A DNA stretch of 64,000 bases. It comes from Nigrospora sphaerica. Its lineage: Eukaryota > Ascomycota > Sordariomycetes > Amphisphaeriales > Apiosporaceae. The notes under the pieces are model-generated. The model saw nothing but the letters and a program-made list of their open reading frames with translations. It was not told where the DNA came from and made no database searches. The stretch is taken from positions 1-64,000 of the forward strand of contig JAGVVL010000018.1 in the NCBI GenBank assembly GCA_018287875.1. The letters are read 5' to 3'. The translations under genes and the position numbers were made by a program. Numbering within the stretch: the first letter of the stretch is position 1; the number at the start of each line of letters is the position of its first letter. This document shows positions 58,410 to 64,000 of the stretch, piece by piece.

Positions 58410-60336
58410 AGTTGGACTACCACCACTTGGGCCAATCCAGACTTGGGCCACCACACCTATCATGAGACCCCTTAAGACGGTTTTTGGTGTTTTGCAGCCA
58501 CAACCAGGTCTAATTAGCTAATACTTGACTTGTATCTCCTTAAGGACCTCCTCTATCTCATGGTCCCAATTTTCTTCAATTTATCGTGTTTCCGACCGCC
58601 TATTTTGCTGCTGGCGCGCAAACCTCCGTGGGCGAACTTAGTCCGCTTCATCCCTCAGCTGATCCCTAGCTTGCGAGATGTCCTCTATATTAACAAACGC
58701 CTGTTGAGACTTAAGAAGGACTCGACGCTGTCTTCGAGGTCGCTGTCTCTCGAGTGCAGCTTTTAATTGCTCATTTTCCTGCTCGTGAGCGATGTTGCTG
58801 GCAGTGAGGATATCGAAGGCCTTCTGCAGCTTCCAAAGGCCTCGGCGCTGCATTGCAGTCGCGAGCGCGCCGTCCGCTGCTAACACACGAAGCCTTAATT
58901 CCTTCACTTGCCTGCTGTTCTTTGGAGTCTTAAGTTCGTTTTCGTTTAACGCTGCGCTTTAGTCTAGTGTTTTCGCAGGCTCCGGTTCTCTTGTAGTCTG
59001 CGTGTCCGCCTAGGCAGTGAGCCTGCTATTGAGAGGCTTGGAACGGTCTCTTAGAAAGATGCTAGTTGCCTCCTAGCCTCTCAGGATCTTGTCCATCGTT
59101 AGGGTTTTATTTCGGGCTCTTTTCTAAGCAGCCACAAACTCTGGCTTGCCGGTAACGGTAACCATCATAGAATAGTAGGTGGTATGCAAAATGGACCTGA
59201 ACCTGCGCTTTAACGCTAAGAATAGGCCGATATCGAGGGGCTGGAGGATTTATAAGCAGTGCGCTAGGAGGAAATTAAGCTAGACTTGCACTTAGAGACA
59301 TTCCAGGAGGAAAGGCTCGTTAATGTGGCTGTTATGGCCGTCGATAATAAGGTGACGCCACTGGCGATAGTTTTAAGGCTTCGTCTAAAGGAGGAACACC
59401 TTATATAGCTAGCGTAGCGCTATCTCGTTACTTAACCAGCCAGAACCGCTAGAGGCGAACCTCTAGGACTTAAGGTTATCATCTCCTAGCATCTCCTCCT
59501 TAAACCACTGCTACTAAACGTTTTTGCCTCCGAAGATAACCAAGGGGAAAAGCGCTCTACTGTCTCTAGCTACGCACTCCACGATAGTCACCCACTCTCT
59601 ATTTAGGGGGTCCTTAATGAGGACCTCCTTAAGCTTAGAGGGTCCGATAATAAGGGGAGCGTCTCCAATTCCGATCTGGGACCCTATCTCGTCGGCGTTA
59701 TAAGTGTGAGCTGGAGGGATAGCTAACATTAAGGGGTCATCCAACTGTTAGAAGAACTCCTCGATATTTGTTAAATAAGCTGCGTTAGCACGCTGCTAGT
59801 TATAGCGGACGCTGCGTAAGGTCTTCAACTTTGGATAACGTTTTAGGAAGCGCTGGATTTAGTGTTTTCCGAAGGTCTCAGGTCCTCCAAACGCTCGAGA
59901 GATCCTCAAAGCATATATCGTGAACCTTAAGTGAGGCGGCGCGTAGCCTAACTTGGTCTGCGTCTTAACCCAGTGCACTAGATAAGCTTCCTGGCGCGGT
60001 GAAAGGTTCTGTTGCTCTTCGTGAGCCTCACGAACAGTCCGTCCACCGTCAATATAGCGTTGAAGTGTGGACCTAGGGATGGAGTGTTGCTTAGCAGCTG
60101 AGCAGACGGAGGCGCCGTCCTTCGTGGCACGAATAGCAGCACGCAGCTTTTTTTCCCGATCGGTGGCCATATCAAAAGATGCACAATTGAAAGGCGATGA
60201 CAATGGTCTAATTAATCTATCTATTGGTGTTTTGGTTGTTATTATATCCATGGTTGAAGTTGTTGGCGATGAGGAGGATGAGCTGACTTTGTTGGTGGTC
60301 CAAGTCTGGGTTGGCCCAAGTGGTGGTAGTCCAACT
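58410..60336 (-). mobile_element. pogo-2: Fot1/pogo-type DNA transposon
   Basis: Terminal inverted repeats of about 43 bp begin AGTTGGACTACCACCACTTG at 58,410 and, inverted, at 60,336. They differ at two positions. TA duplications flank the element (58,408-58,409 and 60,337-60,338). The length of 1,927 bp is typical of this family. It is inserted in the LINE. Confidence 0.93.
58638..60170 (-). pseudogene. pogo-2 transposase, full length with stops
   Basis: One frame of about 510 codons starts at ATG 60,170 (MATDREKKLRAAIRATKDG). It has a Psq-type helix-turn-helix (VCSAAKQHSIPRSTLQRYI), a CENP-B-like segment (ETFGKH, then FLKRYPKLKTLRSVRYN) and a DDE domain. The three acidic sites are YNADEIGSQIG (near 59,690), LIIDGHNSH (near 59,340) and ILQPLDIGLF (near 59,250), so all are retained. 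The C-terminus is a coiled-coil-like Glu/Gln/Arg-rich stretch (HEQENEQLKAALERQRPRRQ). About fifteen TAG codons interrupt it. The same family supplied the fragment at 12,595-13,280. Confidence 0.9.
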
Positions 60337-60338
60337 TA

Positions 60339-61451
60339 TAACGACTATATCGATATAGTCCTCCTAGTATTGTTATAGTAAAGCTATATATATTAGTAGC
60401 GATTTACTTATGTTAACCTACGCGACCTATAGAACTTGTCGTTTTAGTTTAATATATATCGAGTATATTCGGTAGTTTGCTTTATTTATCGTCCCTAAGG
60501 CTTATATAGTCGAGCACGCTATAGTCGATATATAGGATATTCTTTCGATTATACTTCGGCTTATCTTTTTAAAAAGACTGGGGCCGTCTTCTTAAGAATT
60601 CTATAGGCGTGTAAGTGGGGTCCTCTATAGTTATATTAGTGGTGTTCCTGCTAGGGTTCCGGTTTAACCTCCTTTTATACATTACTTTTATAGCTTGTTT
60701 CTTATAGTTAAGCTGCCTTATAAAGCAGGTTGCCTATTTAGCGGATCTTTATAAGCTCGCTTTATATAAGGCGTACTAGCTTTCTATGTTTCACTATTGG
60801 CTTCGCTAGACAGTTCTTATAGTTTACTAAAATAGGCTTATAGTAGTTTGTATACTGTGGGCGTTGCTAGCACGGCTATAAGTGGTTATATCCTACTAGG
60901 AGTCGGGCGCTACAGTTTTCGTATCTGTCTATTCGTGTGTAAAATCGGCTTAGGTGGTATCCTTAGCAACTTAAGTTGTGCCTACTAAGGGGTGTCCGCT
61001 TCTTAATTAGTTAAGCGGGCCTGCTTACTACGAAGAGCCGGAATAGACGGACTTTCTATAAGAATAAGATAATATATGATCTCTTATTTGTCCCTGGAAT
61101 TAGTTCTTATCGCGACTAGCGCACGCTTACTAGCTTAACGCTGGTTTACATAATAACTTCGTCTTATAATAGAGTGTCTGTCTCGAATATCTCGCCGAAA
61201 ATATTCGGGAGGCGTGTTAAGTAGCCGGGGATAATATAGTTTACCTATATAATCGGGACCTCGGCTATATTAACTTAGAGGCTTCGCGCTAGTTCTTCTT
61301 TCCTTTAAAGTAGTATCTCCTTTGTTTCCTTGTTTCTTAAGCGGATGGCGATGCCTATAGCTATATAGTAAACGTTAGGAACGTCGGCTAAAGATAGGTC
61401 GAGGGTCTTGTATACAGCCTATCGTAAGGCGAAGTTATATTAGGTATATAC
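60339..61451 (-). pseudogene. LINE ORF1 C-terminal part with zinc-knuckle remnant
   Basis: The minus strand reads VYKTLDLSLADVPNVYYIAI and GIAIRLRNKETKE near 61,390-61,300. A region near 60,900-60,960 (CSARLLVGYNHL, then YTNYYKPILVNYKNCLAKP) fits a gag zinc-knuckle array in which several Cys became Tyr by G-to-A change. Many TAG stops are present. Confidence 0.6.
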
Positions 61452-62075
61452 TGTTACGACCCCAAGAACGCAAGCCAAGAAAGGTGGCTAAGGCGCCCCA
61501 CTAGCCACCCAAGAACCCCACCAGCCACAAAGGGAACAATAGGAAACATAGCCAGGAAAGGGAACATTGCCAGAAGGCGAAGATACCCAGCCAGCGAACA
61601 TTCCCAGGTAAGAAGGAAATCTTCCCTTAAAGGGAGGAGGTCACGTGACGGATCATAGGATCGTGGGTTGAGAATCCACGATCCAACGATCCAGGGTATC
61701 CACCGGATCATAGGATCGCGACTTAAGATTTCACGATCCAACAATCCAGGGTATCCACCGGATTATAAGATCGCGACTTAAGATTTCACAATCCAACAAT
61801 CCAGCGCATATCAATAAGGGAATAACTTAGTATATAAATTAGAAGGATTTCCTAGTTAAATAGTTATTACCTTAGTAATTAATCGAAGTATCTATCTCAC
61901 CTATAGATAGGAGTAATCTCCTAACGACCTATTGTGAAGATCCAGACTAGTTACCCAGTTAAGCACCTTAGTTTATCAGTTACCCTACAACCAGTGTTCA
62001 AGTTAAACAGACGCTCTCTGTCCCTAATTGTACAAACCCTACGTCACGCAGTACTTAAGTATAGCGTTCGTTATA
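61452..62075. mobile_element. LTR-like insertion in the LINE
   Basis: The 624-bp unit starts TGTTACGACCCC and is flanked by TATAC (61,447-61,451 and 62,076-62,080). The right end reads TTATA instead of the usual CA, which RIP could explain. LINE-like peptides continue on both sides. It is probably a solo LTR of a further Gypsy-type family, less certain than the others. Confidence 0.55.
61651..61806. repeat. 55-bp tandem repeat of hairpin units, three copies
   Basis: Units start GATCATAGGATCG at 61,651, 61,706 and 61,761 (the last GATTATAAGATCG). The first contains the inverted pair GGATCGTGG and CCACGATCC around a 9-base loop, and the others keep weaker versions. The array is inside the LTR-like unit. 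Confidence 0.8.
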
Positions 62076-62080
62076 TATAC

Positions 62081-62728
62081 TTAGCTTCGGTATTCCTCTA
62101 GGATTCTTATAAGAACTCGGAGGTCCTCTTGTTAGTTCGCTTACTAGGTCCGCTTATTTACACTGTCTTAAGGCGATGGCTTTTATCCCGCTCGAGCGAT
62201 GTCGGCCTAGCTGCGTGTAGGGGCCCCGAGAGGCTCCGTATAGGTCGGGCCGGTCTCCAGTAGGAGGTGTTCGTTTAAGTAAAGGTGAGTTATATACCCG
62301 ATCTTAACCTATAGGAACGTTATAAAACCTTTTGTAATCTCTATAGCTAGTTCCTTATCTTTATCGTTGTATTCTTTAATAATGCTATTTAAGGCGTGAG
62401 CAATCTTAATAAATACCGATCTTTAAGTGTTATATCGCTTATTTATGTCGCTTAAAACCGGGGCTAGTACTTCCGAAGCCGGCTGGTATCCTTATACTAT
62501 AGCTGCGGCTTCTTCTGTCGTCGAAGCTTCTCGAGTGTCGTCGACCTTCCTTCGGTTTCGTAGTGGACCGTTTGTAGGGGCCTCATTCTGCCCTGTTCGC
62601 TTCCTCTTGTGAGTATAAGTAGGGGAAGCTTCTTCGAGGTGGTCGGGAGGATCGTTTCCCGTCATCACCTTATCGGTGGTGTCCTCACGAGGAGGTGAAG
62701 CCATCACGATGATAGTCCCAGAGTCCAT
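62081..62728 (-). pseudogene. LINE ORF1 N-terminal part
   Basis: The frame opens MDSGTIIVMASPPREDTTD at 62,728. It continues KRKRTGQNEAPTNG, a basic Ser/Thr-rich gag-like start, then LAPVLSDINKRYNT and IAHALNSIIKEYNDKDKE with TAG stops. The start is chosen as the first ATG inside the target duplication. An upstream frame without ATG reaches the element edge. Confidence 0.6.
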
Positions 62729-62855
62729 CTGGCCTCTGGGTTGGCGTTGAGGCGCCGTTGAAGGGTTGTTAAGGATTTGGCAGTAAATAGAGGGCTGGCA
62801 TTAACAGTAGGTGCCAGAAAAGAATAAATAAGAAGGAAGGTGTCCTGAGGGGGTG

Positions 62856-63042
62856 TGTCGCGCCGTAAGGCCATTCCCAAGGTCGACAACCTATTAGTGG
62901 GGTCACGTGAGAAGCTCCACAGGAGTCTTGGCAAGCTTCAGTATATAGTCTGCCATGTCTGGCATCTTTCCTTGCGTTGGTTTCCTTTAATGAACAACCT
63001 TGAAGTCCGTTTCTATCCTGCCAGTGCCGCTGTGGTGCGACA
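62856..63042 (+). repeat. Copia 3' LTR
   Basis: It is 187 bp, differs from the 5' LTR at two transition sites by eye, and is followed by TTTGT, which matches the five bases before the 5' LTR. The purine tract CCTGAGGGGGTG abuts it. Confidence 0.93.
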
Positions 63043-63269
63043 TTTGTGATAAGAAGCGCAAATGCAATTCTTTACTTAGTGCACGCCATCGTGATACTTT
63101 GTAAGCAGGAGATAGCTGCCTATCTATGCAGCCTCGTCGCACGTCATTCACGTGATAACTGACGACGTCGCGCTAAGATCTCGAGGGGTTTATCCGGTTT
63201 ACTTAATCATAAAAGCTCATAGTATGAACGCTGCCGTAATTACCCACACATCTTAGCATCTAAACTAGA

Positions 63270-64000
63270 ATGGTGGTCGCAACATCGGTGCCACATCTCC
63301 GCGTAGCCGTTGTCGGCGGCGGCCCCGGGGGTCTGGCAACGGCTATTGCCCTATCCAGAGTTCCTCAAGTGACCGTCACGATATACGAACAAGCATCGGT
63401 TCTCCGCGAGGTGGGTGCCGGTATCAATATTGGGACCAACTCATGGAACGTCCTTGAGGCACTGGGCGTGGCAAATTCCTTGGACACCGGCCACCCTACG
63501 TGGACGGTGCTGAACATGTAAGCAGTATGCTCCTCTCAGACCTACGGACAGTGGGAATTAAGTCGAAGTTTTCTCAACAGGAATGGCCGTTCGGGCGAAG
63601 AGCTGCATCGTCGTGAAAGGAAGCCCGGCGATGCTAAGCGCCCAACCATCCGTACGCAGCGAACGGCTCTTCAATCAGCCCTGTTGCATCATCTCCCCCC
63701 CGGAATCCTACAATTGTCGAAGAAGTTAATAAAGATGAACGATCTGGGCGACGAAGGCGTCGATTTGTACTTTGCCGATGGGTCCTCAGCCAGAGCTGGT
63801 CTAGTTGTGGGCGCCGACGGCATCAGATCCGTCGTCCGCGATACGGCCTGGCCCGAGTACAAACTGTCCTTCACCGGCACGACCATCTGGCGCGCGCTAC
63901 TGCCGGCGCGTGATGTCGCGGACCTCGACCTCCGCTTCCAAACGACGGGCTGGTGGCACGGGCCGACAACGCACGTGTACTTTTCGCCCGTGGGCGAGGG
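63270..64000 (+). CDS. FAD-dependent monooxygenase, salicylate hydroxylase-like, 5' part
   Basis: The model joins 63270-63517 and 63581 onward and leaves the window open. The 63-bp intron (GTAAGC to CAACAG) restores VLNMNGRSGEELHRR across the junction. The N-terminus has the dinucleotide-binding fold VAVVGGGPGGLATAIALSR with GxGxxG, then YEQASVLREVGAGINIGTNS. The second exon has the FAD/NADPH motif VVGADGIRSVVRDTAWPE (near 63,810). Such class A flavoprotein hydroxylases act on aromatic compounds using NAD(P)H. No damage is visible, and its codons lack the TAG scars of the neighbouring nest, 228 bp away. The substrate cannot be told. Confidence 0.9.

Larger units (their letters stand above)
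55404..62842 (-). mobile_element. Tad-like LINE retrotransposon with nested insertions
   Basis: The element runs right to left. Its 3' end has a simple tail of TAA/AAT units (55,404-55,432 as TTATTATT on the + strand). It is flanked by a 13-bp target duplication, TCCTAAGGGGGTG at 55,391-55,403 and TCCTGAGGGGGTG at 62,843-62,855, which differ by one transition. It carries a gag-like ORF1, a reverse transcriptase and an RNase H, all RIP-damaged. It holds pogo-2, a solo Gypsy LTR and another LTR-like unit. Without these it is about 4.7 kb and no endonuclease domain was found. Confidence 0.9.
33718..63042 (+). mobile_element. Copia LTR retrotransposon split by nested insertions
   Basis: The element is bounded by 187-bp LTRs (33,718-33,904 and 62,856-63,042) that differ at two positions by eye. 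The target duplication TTTGT lies at both outer edges (33,713-33,717 and 63,043-63,047). The order gag, protease, integrase, reverse transcriptase, RNase H is the Copia order. Internal sequence is interrupted by Gypsy-1 (36,120), Gypsy-2 (44,573), pogo-1 (51,303), a TRIM (54,529) and a LINE (55,404). Every flank I checked rejoins in sequence, and the unnested length is about 7.3 kb. Coding parts carry many TAG and TAA stops at Gln/Trp codons, as RIP would give. Confidence 0.9.

Overview
The window begins at a chromosome end. Bases 1-56 are telomeric CCCTAA repeats read inward, so the left edge is a telomere. TTAGGG telomeres, spliceosomal introns of about 50-95 bp, an AflR-like Zn2Cys6 regulator, a type I polyketide synthase, P450 genes and heavy C-to-T/G-to-A decay of transposons (repeat-induced point mutation, RIP) all point to a filamentous ascomycete, probably a Sordariomycete. 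The species cannot be named from this sequence.

Layout. (1) 57-10,690: a gene-free, strand-asymmetric pyrimidine-rich tract with micro- and minisatellites. A GC-containing core of about 38 bp recurs in it six times. (2) 10,744-12,546: a GC-rich, damaged telomere-linked RecQ-like helicase gene transcribed toward the telomere, carrying an 86-bp tandem duplication and abutting a RIP-damaged pogo/Fot1 transposase fragment (12,595-13,280). (3) 13,330-24,385: the remains of a secondary-metabolite cluster. It holds a broken KS-AT polyketide synthase fragment, one apparently intact five-exon P450 gene (505 aa), a second P450 fragment, a solo Copia LTR and an apparently intact Zn2Cys6 regulator (531 aa after removal of one intron). 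(4) 24,386-28,750: no recognisable gene. (5) 28,750-32,640: a GC-richer, frame-broken region containing a Ulp1/C48-like cysteine protease relic. (6) 33,718-63,042: one nested transposon stack. (7) 63,270 to the window end: the 5' part of an intact FAD-dependent monooxygenase gene.

The nest is the main result. A single Copia element, with LTRs at 33,718-33,904 and 62,856-63,042 and target duplication TTTGT at both outer edges, has been opened by five insertions: two chromodomain Gypsy elements (TSDs CCTAT and CTAGG), a pogo/Fot1 element, a miniature LTR element (TRIM, TSD CTCGA) and a Tad-like LINE (13-bp TSD). The LINE itself holds a second pogo element, a solo Gypsy LTR (TSD GAAGT) and a further LTR-like unit (TSD TATAC). 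With the insertions removed the Copia is about 7.3 kb. Between pol and the 3' LTR it carries an antisense, cysteine-containing 376-codon reading frame that converges on the end of pol. Both Gypsy elements show a self-priming signature like that of Tf1/sushi elements, and the Copia has a half-tRNA type primer site. Almost all premature stops in these elements are TAG or TAA at expected Gln or Trp codons, as RIP would produce.

Functionally, only the P450, the regulator and the terminal monooxygenase look able to encode full proteins. Everything else is telomere-associated repeat, relic cluster or silenced transposon.
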